A stretch of 64,000 bases of DNA from Isoetes taiwanensis (taxonomy: Eukaryota > Streptophyta > Lycopodiopsida > Isoetales > Isoetaceae): assembly GCA_021234155.1 (NCBI GenBank), contig JAJEKV010000041.1, positions 8,008,917 through 8,072,916 on the forward strand. The letters are read 5' to 3'. The notes below the pieces were generated by a model. It worked only from the letters and a program-made list of their open reading frames with translations, was not told where the DNA came from and searched no databases. The position numbers and the translations under genes were made by a program. How positions within the stretch are numbered: position 1 is the stretch's first letter; each line of letters opens with the position of its first letter. Shown here one piece after another: positions 10,499-21,976 of the stretch.

Positions 10499-12022
10499 AT
10501 GGCCACTGCTGACTTCAGGCGATGGTACAGCGCCAGTGCTCATGCTGCCGAGGCCGATGTCAACGACATCTTCCGAGTCTTCCGCAAGGAAATGGATGTC
10601 CAAGCCACTTTGAATGCAACCCCAGCATACAGACAAGTTTTAGCAGAGTTCCAAGCTAGGGTAGGACCCTCCCTCGTCCAGCTCCCCCCTTGCATAGGTT
10701 ATTTTGTTCCCCGCCCATCCCTTCAAGCAGCCTTGGGTGATGTCCCAAACATCGCCAAGTACTTGACCAACAAAGCACAGAGGCTGCCAGACTACATGGT
10801 CCTGACAGCTAACAGGACCAAGTATTTCTCCTACACCGCCGCCCTAGCTATTTTCCTATCCCACCGTGCCGAAAACCCCTTGGGGGCAACCTCTATCCCT
10901 CCCATGGAGGTGGACCCCATAGCAGCCCGAGCGGAAGAGCAGATGCTTTTGCAGTACGAGCAAGATCAAGAAGGAAGAGAAGAAGAACAGGAGTGGGACG
11001 ACGAAGAGTACACTGAGCTCGACTCAGAGGAAGAACGGCGACAAGCAGAAGAAGAGCTGGCCAACTTCGAGCGGAGCTGACAGAACGTCAGAGTTGCTCC
11101 CCCACTTGGGTTAGGCATCACAAGCCTAGCCCCGATCATCATCGACGGAGAGGAGTATCTACTCCTCAGCGACATCCAGAACCTTCCCGAATGCAGGGAG
11201 AACGAGTTCCGGATGGACAAGCTACTGTACCAGCTACGGCAGACCGACATGGATGACTTCATCGTCTGGGGAGCCTCAGACTTCCCGCTTCAAGTCAGGG
11301 AAGCCGACACCTACACAGGGGAAGCGACTTCCGACATCCAGGCCTACAGCAACATCAGGCAAATGATGGAAGCGCGAGAGCTGCCGACGGAGGAGGAGTT
11401 CCTCGCCATTCAGGAGCGGATGGGGATCAGAGGCAAGACCACGAGCGTCCTAATGCCAAGCTCCTCGACACCACCTCCAGCAAGAGGAGCAGGGATCGAC
11501 ATCAGGCGGGTCGACTCCACAATTGCAGACTACCAGGAACTGACGGAGGTAGAGGTCGACGAGTACGCCGGGCGGCATAGAGCTGGAGGCCAAACAAGCG
11601 GCAAATCTTCAGCGACACACAACGACAGGTCACTGAGGTACTACCTGCCGCTGCTGCTAGACGGGAGAATAGCGGTGATACACCGCAAATTCAGTCCCCG
11701 GGGTGAAGAAGGAGTGTTCATGCTTATTGCACTCTCAGGCTTCAGCAGGCATGCTCGAATAGCGGCAAACGTCGACTATGCTGTCCTAGTCAAGAGGGCA
11801 ATGGCACTTGACCTCTTCGACTTCGTCGTACCTCATCGACGGCAGGCAAGATTGGCGGTGACCGCAGCCTACACATCCGACCGCAGGATAGAAGAGTTGG
11901 CGAGAGCCTTGCAGGGCGGCTCATCAGCAAACGTCCTCAGGAACTTGGGACGTTCGGTAGGAACGGCCCAAGTTAAGAAGTTCCTTGAAGACAACCCGTC
12001 CTACCGGCAATTTCAAGAATAG
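10499..12022 (+). CDS. unknown ~507-codon cargo protein (one in-frame stop)
   Basis: The ATG at 10499 follows the TATA box and opens MATADFRRWYSASAHAAEAD. Residues 1-150 look helical. Residues ~160-192 form a strongly acidic Glu/Asp/Gln tract (EEEQEWDDEEYTELDSEEE). A TGA at 11078 (codon 194) is followed by the same open frame to 12022, so this is one gene with one nonsense codon, compatible with CGA to TGA. The C-terminal part has a long helical region around residues 375-470 (FSRHARIAANVDYAVLVKRA, then VVPHRRQARLAV). I find no catalytic motif, zinc site, signal peptide or membrane segment, and no convincing histone fold. It shares the promoter plan of the H3-like gene, so the two may act together. 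Function unknown. Confidence 0.75.
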
Positions 12023-12243
12023 TTAAACTCTTGATCCCGGAGGCTTTTTGTACTAAAATATTATATAATATAAATATAATTTCTTTTGCACTTTAAAATG
12101 TTTTGTTGATGTATTTTGTTCCCCAACTATACCAACAAACATAAACAATGCAAGAGAACAAGTAAAACTAACCATATAGCCATGAATTGCTTGTGTATGC
12201 AGCTAGAGGCCTAGGCTCAGGGGAACGACAACGCCGAGACCAC
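12023..12243. other. spacer before gag
   Basis: An AT-rich 3' flank (tattatataatataaatataat) changes into GC-richer leader sequence before the gag ATG. There is no hairpin repeat and no TATA box, so gag-pol is presumably expressed from the LTR transcript. Confidence 0.45.
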
Positions 12244-15200
12244 ATGGAAGAACAGAGTCCGCCCAGGCCACCCCCGGCAAGGAACCTGTTTGAGGAATTT
12301 GGACCCATTACCCCAGAAGAGGAAATATCTTAGATGAGGACGGACCTTGAGCAGATAAAGGCCCTCCTGGCAGCACAATCGGAGGGCAACACTCAGGTGC
12401 CACAAGCATCAGCTCGGAAAACAGGAAGGGACAAGAGAAGAAGCAAGAGAAGGAGGTCCCCTAGCTCGGACTCCTCCGACTCAAGCTCAGATTCGGACTC
12501 CGACTCTGAGGAAGAGGAAGAACAGGGCCAGGTTTGTAGGGATGGAAGGCAGAGGGACACCCCAGATGGAAGGCAGAGGGACAACACAGATGGACGGCAG
12601 AGGGACACAAGAGCCTCTGACTACCAGAAGAAGGTAGACTCTGCATTGGGAAATGTTTGGAAGGCCAGGAAGCTTGAGCAATTCTCAGGCGAGAACAGGT
12701 CAGGCATGGAGGCAGAGGCTTGGCTCGATGAAATGAGTGAATATGGCAACGCTTATGGTATGAAGGATAAGGATAAAGGCAGGGTGGCAACAGCCAACCT
12801 GAAAGGAGCAGCACGCATTTGGTGGAAGGGTTATGCCAAGGCCCATGGCTTAAGCAGGGACGCTTGCAGGTTCAAGAAGTTTGCTAAAGCTTTCAAACGC
12901 CACTACGTCCCAAGGGAGCACAAGTCCAGCATGATGCAGCATTTCTACTGATTGCAGCAAGGCAACAAATCAGTCCAGAAATATACAGAGGAATTCATGA
13001 GGTTAAGGCTGTATGTACCAAAGTTGGGCGAAAAGCATGCAGTGGAGAGCTATATTGAGGGGCTGAATGAGGAGATCCGCAAACTTGTGAGGGCAATAAA
13101 CCCTAAGACTGTATCAGAAGCAGAGTCCAAGGCAATAAGCTTGCAAGGGACGGGACCGCAGAATAGTGGGCAGAGGCAGCAGTATTTCCAGGATAAAGGC
13201 AAGGCAACAGGGAGTTATAGCCCTAGGGCAGCCAGTCCAGGCCCAGCTAGAGCCCCATATGGTGGCAACCAAGGGAAGCAGCACGAGAAGAAGCAGGTGT
13301 CCTTCAAGGACAAGCAGGAAGGGTCAAACTACTCCAAAGCAGTGCGATCCTTTTTGCAGGCTATGCCCAAGGAGAAGAGGCAGGAGTGCATAGAAAAGCA
13401 GCTTTGCTTCAGGTGCTTCCAGCCAGGCCATAGGACAGCCAACTGCCCCTACGTCATGAGTGCAGCGCTAGCGGAGTTGGGAGATTGGGACACCCTGTCT
13501 GACGACGACGGCGAGGCAGCCCGCGACTACATCCAGGGTGAGTGTCATATCTTTGCCGCAATAGATACAGAGCAAGCAGAGAGTCAGTATAAGGTAATTT
13601 CCACAGTAGGGAAGGCCAAGGCCAAGTTTTTCATAGTCCTGATAGATTCAGGAAGTAGCCATAATTTTGCATCCCCAAGGATGGTAGAAATGTTGAAGTT
13701 GAAACCGCTGAAGTCGAAGCCGAGGCCTGTTGTTTTAGCAAGTGGAGCAGTAAGGCAAACAGCAGGCAAGAGAATCAACTTCGACATCGACTTGCCAGGG
13801 ATTAATATCCAGATGGGGGCAGAGGTAATGGGCATTGGCAAGTACGACCTGATCATAGGAATGGAGTATCTTGGACCAGCAGGGGCCATCATTGATTGTG
13901 GAAAGCGGAAGGTGACATTCCCAATGCCCGACGGCAAGATCATTGAGATCACAGGTAAAGAAGTTGTTCCCATCATGCAGTGTATGTCTTCTAAACGGTT
14001 GTTCAAGTGCATCAAGAGCGAGCAGGTAGCATACATCTTCAAGCTTGAGATTGAAGAGCCGGAGTCCGAAGAAAGCAAAGAAGACAAGGTGTTCAGCAAG
14101 TTGTCGAAGCAAATAGCTAAGTTGATCACGGAATTCCATGATCTCTTTCCTGATGAGATTGAGCACCTCCCTCCTTACAGGGGAGTCGAGTGTGAGATAG
14201 CACTCGAACCGGGAACGAAGCCGACAAGTAAGGCTCCATACAGAATGACGACACAGGAGTTGACGGAGCTAAAGAAGCAATTGCAGGAGTTGCTCGACCT
14301 AGGCTTCATTAGACCTAGTGTCTCGCCATTTGGAGCGCCCATTCTTTTTGTCAGGAAGAAGGATGGCAGTTTGAGGATGTGCATAGACTATAAGCAGTTG
14401 AACAAGCACACCATCAAAAACAAGTACGCGCTTCCCAGATCGGATGACTTGATGGATCAGCTTCAAGGAGCAAAGGTCTTCTCCAAAATCGACTTAAGGT
14501 CAGGGTATCATCAGATCCGGATAAAGGAAGAAGATATTCATAAAACCGCTTTCAGAACGCGGTATGAGCACTATGAATTCACGGTAATGCCTTTCGGCTT
14601 ATCGAACGCCCCAGCAACGTTCATGAGGCTCATGAACGACATCTTCAGGGAGTTCTTGGACACCTTTGTGATTGTGTTCTTTGACGATATTTTGGTGTAT
14701 AGCAGATCCCTTGAAGAGCACGTACAACACTTAAGGAGAGTGCTAGAGAAGTTGAAGAGGCACCAGTTATACGCCAAGTTGTCGAAGTGCCACTTCGCAA
14801 CGGAGAAGGTGGAATATCTTGGTCATGTGATCTCAGCAGAAGGAATTTCGACGGACCCTTCCAAGATTGAAGCCGTCATTCAGTGGCCGGCACCGAAGAA
14901 TGTGCATGAGGTCAGAAGTTTTCTCGGCCTAGCAGGGTACTACAGGAAGTTCGTGAAGAACTTTGCTAAGATAGCGGCCCCACTAACAGACTTGACGAGG
15001 GCGGAAAAAGTGAAAGATTGGGCAGATCATTGGCACAAGAAAGCCCAAAAGGGGTTTGAATTGTTGAAGGAAGCTTTAACGACCGCCCCCGTCTTAACCC
15101 TGCCAGATCCAGAGAAAGATAAGCTTGTAGCCACAGATGCGAGCAAGATAGCTACAGGTGCAGTGCTCATGCAAGAAGAGCGTGTGGTAGCGTATGATTC

Positions 15201-17690
15201 CAGGAAGATGAACGACGCCGAAACGCGCTACCCCACCCATGATCAAGAATTGCTTGCGGTTGTCAGGGCATTAAGAATTTGGAGGCACTATCTTTTGGGA
15301 AGGAAGTTCCAATTGGATACGGATCATCAGCATGGAATAATTTAAGGGCTAAACTTAGCTATTTGGCAATTTTTTAGCACATTTTCAAAAACAATTGGCT
15401 AAAGTAAATGGAAAAAATTGGAAAAAAAATAATAATTTTAGCTTAACTTTTTTCGGGACTGCGCCAACTCTGGAGCTCTTTAGCCAAATGCTAGAAAGTA
15501 AGAGAGTGAAATTTGGTATTGTTTAGCTAAACCATAGAAACTTTTAGAATGAATTTCAGGCTAGTTTAGCTAACATTATTCTAGTTTATAAGAAATATAT
15601 GATTAGTAGTTTTAGTTTATAACATTATGAATTAGAAAGAAAATGATTAAAATAAGTGGAAACACTTATAGTGATTCCACTTAATATAATGGCCACGCCA
15701 TAGAAAGTATAGTGATTAGTATAGTGATTTGGCTTAATATTTTCTGTTGGCCACACCATAGAAATTTTTGGGATGATGTTTGGGCTAGTTTAGCTAAATG
15801 CTTGAAAGTATGAGAGGAAAAATGTGTAGAATTTAGCTAAACCACAGAAAGTTTTGGGATTAATATCGAGCAAGTTTAGCTAAAGTCATTTTAGCTAATA
15901 AGATATATACGATTAGTAATTTATTCCCTGATCATCAGAGCCTCCAGTATGTATTCACGCAACCACACCTTAACCTGGGGCAGAGAAGGTGGATGGAGTT
16001 CCTTGAAGAGTATGACTTTGATATAGTCTACAAGCCAGGGAAGCTCAATGTGGTAGCGGATGCGCCTTCAAGGCATCCCCTGACAACTAGAGTGCATTGC
16101 AATGCAATTTCGACGCTCTCCAGCGACTTTGGTAAGAAGATTGAAGAATCCTTGCCAACGGATGTGGATTTCAAGGAAGTATGGGCAAGCCTCTCTAGGG
16201 AGGCTAGAACAGATAAAGAGCGGGAGGCCTTCAAACATTATAAGAAGGAAGGCAACCTGTTATACCATAAGAACAAGTTGTGCGTGCCCGAATCATCAGG
16301 TGTAAGGAAATTGGTCCTCCATGACACGCACAACAGCCCAATAGCTGGCCATGCGGGATTCATGAAAACATATTTCAAAGTACGCAGCAGCTATTATTGG
16401 CCAGGAATGAAGAAGCAGATAGCTCGCTACATCAAGGAATGTCAGCTATGTCAGCAGATCAAGGCAGAGCAGCTTCGAATTCCAGGAGCTTTGGAACCCT
16501 TAGCGGTGCCAAACGCTAGGTGGGAGGTCATCAGCATGGATTTCATCACAGGGCTTCCAAGGACAGTAAGAGGGAAGGATGCTTTGATGGTAGTGGTCGA
16601 CAAGTTGTTGAAAATGGCACATTTTGTGCCTTGCAGGACCACAGATACGGCTATGGACACAACGAAGCTCTTCACCAAAGAGATCTTCAGGCTTCATGGC
16701 ATGCCAAGGGAGATTATCTCCGACAGAGATCCGAAGTTCATGAGCGCCTTTTGGCAAGACCTCTTTGCGACTATTCAGACGAAGCTATCCATGAGCACGG
16801 CATATCATCCTCAGACGGATGGCCAAACGGAGCAGACCAACAGGATTTTGGAGGACATGCTACGAAACTATGTCTGGAATAAGCAAGGTATGTGGGAATA
16901 ATTTAGTCACTTGGTGGAGTTTGCATACAATAGCACCAAGCAGGAATCATCCCAAATGTCGCCGTTTATGATCAATTACGGCTATCAATGCCTAACTCCA
17001 GACACTTGGCACAATCCCGTGTCAAAAGTAGAGGTTTCGCAGCAGATGTTGTCCGACATGCAGCAGCTCGTGGAAGAAGTTCGAGGGTATCTCCTAGCAG
17101 CAAGGAGTCGACAAAAGAGCATCGCCGACAAGCATCGGACAGTCAGGGAGTTCCAAGTTGGCGAAGACGTATGGCTCAAGATCAAAGTGAAGCAGGCGAA
17201 GCTCCGCATCGACAATTGTAAGAAGCTTGCTCCAAGGTGGGCTGGACCTTTCAGAATAGTCCAGAGAGTAGGTAACCAATCCTACAAGTTAGATCTACCA
17301 GCACACCTAAAGATTCATAAGGTCTTCCACGTGAGTTTGTTGAAGAAGCACACTCCAAATCCAGACGAAGTATTGGACACTCCAACGTTGTTGGAAATGA
17401 CGGAAGAGCAGCTGGAAATAGTTCCAGAGTTGATTCTTGATAAAGCCTTCAAGAAAACAAGGAGATCGGAGTTTCTCCAGTATTTGGTCAAGTGGAAACA
17501 CTTGCCAGTGGAAGACGCGACATGGGTACTTAAGAAGGATCTAGTAAAGAAGTACCCACAATTCATGGAGCAATGGGACGGCAAGGTCATCTCCGAAGAA
17601 ATCGGCTCAGGCATGTCGATTTGTGTAGATAAGATTAATCTACGCATGCAACCTATGCCCGGTATGGGTCGCATGTGTTGTTACCGATGA
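12244..17690 (+). pseudogene. Ty3/gypsy gag-pol polyprotein with chromodomain (interrupted)
   Basis: The ATG at 12244 (MEEQSPPRPPPARNLFEEFG) starts gag. Domains in order: gag core (~12640-13130); CCHC zinc knuckle [14 protein letters not shown] (13405-13446); aspartic protease with IDSGSS (~13640); RT with FFDD (14677-14688); RNase H (15120-15330, resuming at 15939); integrase HHCC (~16320-16460) and D,D,E core (D in DFITG ~16540, D in SDRDPKF ~16725, E in TDGQTEQTNR ~16830); then a chromodomain (~17415-17570) with FLQYLVKWKHLPVEDATWV. Breaks: TAG at 12331, TGA at 12949 and TAA at 16899, all in frame and compatible with C-to-T, plus a 600-bp MITE at 15331-15930. There are no frameshifts otherwise. 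Gag and pol share one frame. Confidence 0.93.
15331..15930. mobile_element. hAT-like MITE inserted in RNase H
   Basis: The termini are CATGGAATAATTTA and, at the right end on the other strand, CAGGGAATAAATTA, an imperfect 14-bp terminal inverted repeat. They are flanked by an 8-bp direct repeat ATCATCAG (15323-15330 and 15931-15938). An 8-bp target duplication and a CAGGG end are typical of hAT transposons. The inside is AT-rich, non-coding, with internal tandem similarity (ggctagtttagctaa blocks). Removing the element plus one target copy leaves the pol frame continuous. Confidence 0.8.
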
Positions 17691-18475
17691 TGAGACCACT
17701 GCGGTGATCTCTAGGGCGTGGTGTAATGTCGATGTAGGCATGACCGCGTTTCTGCTTGGATGAGTGGAAGGTAGATTAGAAAGTCTACTTCTGTTCCACG
17801 GAAGTAGACGACCTCGAGAGAAAGGAGGCCATTGAGGAATGCATTGACAGGAAAAGCACCTCTAGCCCCATATATGCTTTGATAGGAGGAATCTGGCCTT
17901 CACGCCCCATATACGGGAAGGACCTATCCTCCACGCTGGGCAACTAGGGTGTAGGCATGAGAGGCATATAGGCATATAGGCGCTGTCTCCACGGCCATAA
18001 TGGAAGAATCACCCTCTTCCTATGCCGGGAGATTAGCCATGCATCCATGTAGATAGGTGGGGTGGTCACCATATAACCAAAATTTTATTAATAATTAAAA
18101 TGGTACTAACGTAGTGTCGACCTGCAGGCCAATAGAGCGCTCCAGAGGGCAAGAGGTCGAGCTACGAAGACTTGCAACACAAATTTTGTTGGAATGTGTT
18201 GCAAGGAATGAAGAGTACCTCGAACATTAATTTATAATTTTGATAAACTAAATTGTCATGATAAGTGAATTATTGAGTAACTTGTTTTAATGATGTTATG
18301 AATTAATAAGTTATTTCATAAAATAATGGCGTAATAATGTTCTAGAAATATTACCTTAAGGTAATCTTAATAAATGTGTAAGTGTGATAATAGTATATTG
18401 CATGCATCAGGTTGATTGCAGGTTAGGAAGATCCCAAGGTGGGGAGACCCACGATGCTGCGGACAGCATCATTTC
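17691..18475. other. non-coding 3' region of the gypsy element
   Basis: There are about 785 bp between pol and the polypurine tract. No ORF is worth reporting. The same region, diverged, is found at 1740-2364, so it is a stable part of the family. Confidence 0.6.
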
Positions 18476-18488
18476 AAGGTGGGGAGAA
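18476..18488 (+). other. polypurine tract
   Basis: The purine-rich AAGGTGGGGAGAA stands directly before the LTR start TGTGACG. It is the expected primer site for plus-strand synthesis. Confidence 0.75.
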
Positions 18489-18502
18489 TGTGACGTTCCA
18501 GC

Positions 18503-18575
18503 ACAGTATACGGTCCCAGGACGTATACTGTACTGCCTCGTCACGCGTACACGCCACCCCGACTGACGTGTACGC
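18503..18575. repeat. two palindromes at the start of the LTR
   Basis: ACAGTATACG (18503-18512) pairs with CGTATACTGT (18522-18531) across a 9-nt loop. Then GCGTACACG (18545-18553) pairs with CGTGTACGC (18567-18575). Both stems are perfect. They lie in the presumed U3 start. Their role is unknown. Confidence 0.8.
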
Positions 18576-19690
18576 CGACGTGTAGCCAGGTGGGTAGCCC
18601 CTAGGGGGCAACTTGCTAGGTATATGCATTTATTATTAATGTGCACATTTACCAATGTGCACATTAATGTGGGCACTCTTTTAGTCATAGAATCAGTAGG
18701 TTTAGCCTATTAAATTGCCCATAGTAGCCCTCTAGATCTCTAGATACCAGACCCTAACTAAAGAACCTAACTTTATGATATAGATTAGATCTTGTTCTTT
18801 AGTTCTTCTATGATGTATGTGGATGATGTATCTCTATGAACTCCTTGTATTGGGGAAGGGGGGTAGAGACCTAAAGCTTGATAGTAGATGCTCCTAGATT
18901 AGCCTCTCTAGCACACTGTAGATTCGGCCTGTGTACAAAAACCACACCTGGTTGTGGGTGAAGGGGCCAGACTGGCTAAGAAGGGGATTCGTGTTCTGAC
19001 TCTTGAACGATCCCTCTGGTGTGTAAAGTCTACCGGGGATCATTGTGACTAGGTCTAATGGCTTGCCACTGAGGGCGGGCAAGGCATGGGCTCGACACCC
19101 GTGAAGTGGTGTTCACTTTCCATTGGGTTAAGTCGAATAGGGGCAGTGGCCCTCTAGTCACCTTGAGTCAGCATGTAGATCTTTGGAGGGAGTGATCCCT
19201 ACCTGCACCATCGGAACTGGGGAGATGCAACCCAGGAATAGCCCTTTTGGCTATGCATCCGGCGGGCTACAGTCAAGTCCCAACACTTTTCAACCTACTC
19301 TGCAAAGTGTGCACAGGAGGGGCGGATGGAGTGGACAACCCAATGCTATGTTCTTATGCCAGCCCAATCCATTGTCATGACTCTGTCTGCAATGAACTCT
19401 GGAGGCCCAAGCCGTCAGTCGTCCCTTTGAGTCTGAGCCTTGGGTAGGATTTCCCCTATGTTTGATGCTGATCATTGTTTATGCAGATGTTGATGCACCA
19501 CCCTTCGAGGTGGATATGTGATTATGTTGTAACTGACATGTATGTTTACGCTTCCGCAGCTAGGTAGGCCCTGAGGGAGACGGGGTAAAATGACCCCTTC
19601 ACTCTTCCCACTGGAACCCATCACGGTTGCAGTGTCATGTGGAGGGCCCTGTATCGGCATGGAGCTGGTATGGGGGATGAACTCCTGTTT

Positions 19691-19714
19691 GTATACGGTG
19701 AGTGCACCGTATAC
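19691..19714. repeat. palindrome near the LTR 3' end
   Basis: GTATACGGT pairs with ACCGTATAC across a 6-nt loop, sharing the GTATACGG core with the stem at the other end of the LTR. The same palindrome is in the 5' LTR near 7807-7830. Confidence 0.8.
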
Positions 19715-19731
19715 GAGTAGGGGACGTCACA

Positions 19732-20340
19732 TGATCCTTTTCCCAAACACCTCTGTTGCTACTCTTACCATGATGTCATTGAGGGTGTTTCCTGATATGG
19801 ATATGGTAGCTCGGGGGAGTGGCCTTGAACGTTGGTCTTGGTGGACTAGCATGGGTGTGTGAGAAGGGCAAACTAATAGCATGGCAAGACAAGTAAATTG
19901 GCAATAATATCTTATGTTAGTATATTATGGCTAAAGTCCAGTCCAAAAATAGCAGTTTCTAAAAGGCCAACTTCAAAAGATCATATCTCAGCGAATATAA
20001 GTCAGATTATGGCGATCCAGGGCTCATTGGAAAGCTCTCAGTGTCTAGTTTCCGGATTGGGATCGTTCATTCGCTAGCTCCTTGTGGATCGTGAGATATC
20101 GCCAAAAGAGTGGCCGTGGGTCAGACTGGACTGCACAACCAAGATTACCTTTTTGAAGAGAACCAAGCTCCTTGCCTAGAAATTGCCATTGCCTTCTGCC
20201 TTGCTGTTAATCTGCTAGTTCTCAACACCGATTGGCCCGGTTGGGTGGAGAACTACCATCAATTACCTTGTGGTTTTGGATCTTCCTCTAGTTTTGGTGA
20301 ACTAGAGCCGGATCTTCCTGAGCTATTGGTGTAGCTCATA
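19732..20340. other. LINE-B scrap plus LTR-like insertion
   Basis: The minus strand of 19732-19800 reads NDIMVRVATEVFGKRI, plausible for the LINE-B region between endonuclease and RT. From about 19866 to 20337 the sequence looks like part of another LTR (tcatatctcagcgaatataa type block). An ORF at 20110-20334 has no recognised domain. Assignment of both parts is weak. Confidence 0.35.
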
Positions 20341-21976
20341 TCAGTTTCCATTGTCATTCGCGTTGTGTTTTCCCCAATCCCATTTTTCCATTTCCTCCCT
20401 GACTACTTGTATGAATGTTTCTGCGTATTTCTCCTGGAATTGGATCCTCACTCTGTCTTTCTTATCCTCCTTTCTTCCTGTGCTATCAATCTGTGGTGTC
20501 CCATCCATTCTGATTGTTAACTTGATCGGTCTATGGCTTTCCCTTTTTCCAGTCGGCCATTCCTGTAGCATTAGTCCTTCTATTCTTCCCACTGCTTGGT
20601 CGTTCAAGATTATATAATCCACTATGCTCTTACCATGTGCATTTTGACTCGTAAAACCTCCCGATCCCCTCCATTTCTTCACTCCATTAGCTATGATCAT
20701 CCCTGTTGCCGTGCAGACTTCCAACAGTAATTCACCTCTAGCATTGACCTCTGTTTTAACCTCTGTGTCCCTCTGCCATTCCTGTGTTCTTGTCGTGTAC
20801 ATTATCTGACCATCCTTCTCATTCGTGTGTGTGCTTTGTGCCTGTTCTTGTCTGGTTCTGGCATTTAAATCTCCTACTATAATCATTGGTCCCTTTTCTT
20901 TCCATTTCATTATATTTTCCCCTAGGTCCAGCAATTCTAGCTTATCACTGTTTGGCGGATAATATGTAATTATCAGAACTACTTCTTGTTTGTTTTTCAA
21001 TCAAGACCATATATCTTTTATGGATATCTGAATGTAACATACATGCACTGTTAACTATACTATTCTTTACATAACAAGCCACTTCCCCTCCCTATCTTGA
21101 AATCCTTGTCTTTCCAGCACGTGAACAGCTGGTATCCTTCTTCCTCTGGCAGCCTTTTGACGTTAAGCTCCCATGTTTCTGCCAAGCATATTATGTCACA
21201 GCCGTGGGCACCTTCTAGTTGCGGTTGAGTCGCTTGTTCTCTTACCCTCTTGTGGATGTAGACTTTGCCATTCTTAACCCCCGCCTGTATCCCTGCTTGG
21301 TTCAGCTCCCTGGCTTTGGCTAATTCCCTGTGTAGCCCCTGTCGCTGCATCACCGTTAAGGACTCCTGTACTTTGATTCCATTCCTCAATCTGGATCCCA
21401 TCCGCAGGATTCTTTCTTTGGTTGCCATGTCTCTCAATGTCAGGTTTATATGCCTCGATCTCCCCCTCCATTGGCCTGACCGTAGGGCCTTGACGATGAC
21501 GCCCCTGTGTTCCTTGAACACCGTCTCTATCACTTCTGCAGTAACTCGATATATATCCTCATTAGGTCTCTCCGCTATCCCAATTAGCCTAACATCATGC
21601 TTAATTTTACTTTGCTCCTCATATTCCATTAAATGTGGCTTTATCCTATCAAATGACTCCCATGCATCCAGCTCAACATTTGATTTCTCTAATTCAACCA
21701 ACCTTTGCAGGATCTTTGCTTTCTCCTCTTCGATCTCGTCCATTCTGCGCTGCATTTCCTCGTTCGTCTTCTCCACCTTTCCTACTCTCACGTCCATGCT
21801 TTGCACGTTTCAGCCAGCGCGTTGAGTGCATCCAAGTTCGGGATCTTTGATTCTAGCTGCTTGTCCATCTGTGCTAGGAAATCCTTAAGATCCTGTTGGC
21901 TCACTGGCGCCCTTGCCGCATCCGCTCTCCTCTGCTGGCTGCTGTTGATACTGTCGGCCATAGCTCTTGTTTGCAA
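20341..21976 (-). mobile_element. LINE family B, 5' half (ORF1-like region and APE endonuclease)
   Basis: On the minus strand, 21976-21788 and 21806-21060 hold an ORF1-like protein. It has a coiled coil (EEMQRRMDEIEEEKAKILQR) followed by an L1-ORF1p-like RNA-binding region (DVRLIGIAE). It runs into the start of an APE-type endonuclease (CDIICLAETW). The endonuclease continues in 21000-20341 with IIVGDLNAR, SIVDYIILND and a SHRPI motif. Frameshifts and a deletion fuse ORF1 to the endonuclease. Together with 5365-7063 it makes most of one LINE type, but the RT N-terminus is missing. Confidence 0.8.

Larger units (their letters stand above)
7064..19731 (+). mobile_element. large Ty3/gypsy chromovirus carrying two extra gene cassettes, including histone H3-like
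   Basis: Order: 5' LTR remnant (7064-7846), PBS, two cargo cassettes (7923-12022), gag-pol (12244-17690), non-coding 3' region, polypurine tract, complete 3' LTR (18489-19731). With a full 5' LTR it would be about 13.1 kb. The shared 783 bp of the two LTRs differ at about seven bases plus one indel by eye, so insertion was recent. The chromodomain after integrase places it in the chromoviruses. The unusual part is 4.4 kb between PBS and gag with two sense-strand genes that have their own promoters. The element sits inside LINE-B sequence. Its 5' LTR has lost the first 461 bp, so no target-site duplication can be read. Confidence 0.92.
18489..19731 (+). repeat. complete 3' LTR (1243 bp)
   Basis: It begins TGTGACGTTCC and ends GGGGACGTCACA, giving 7-bp inverted termini TGTGACG/CGTCACA. 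Its last 782 bp are the partner of the truncated 5' LTR. Confidence 0.92.

Noticed and set aside
10499-12022. Histone H4, H2A or H2B-like fold in the second cargo protein
   Set aside because: I looked for the fold motifs and found no convincing alignment; acidic and helical character alone is not enough.
9368-16901. Reassigned stop codons (alternative genetic code)
   Set aside because: The ATXR2-like exons and other ORFs use the standard code, the cargo ORFs end at normal stops, and C-to-T decay explains the internal stops.
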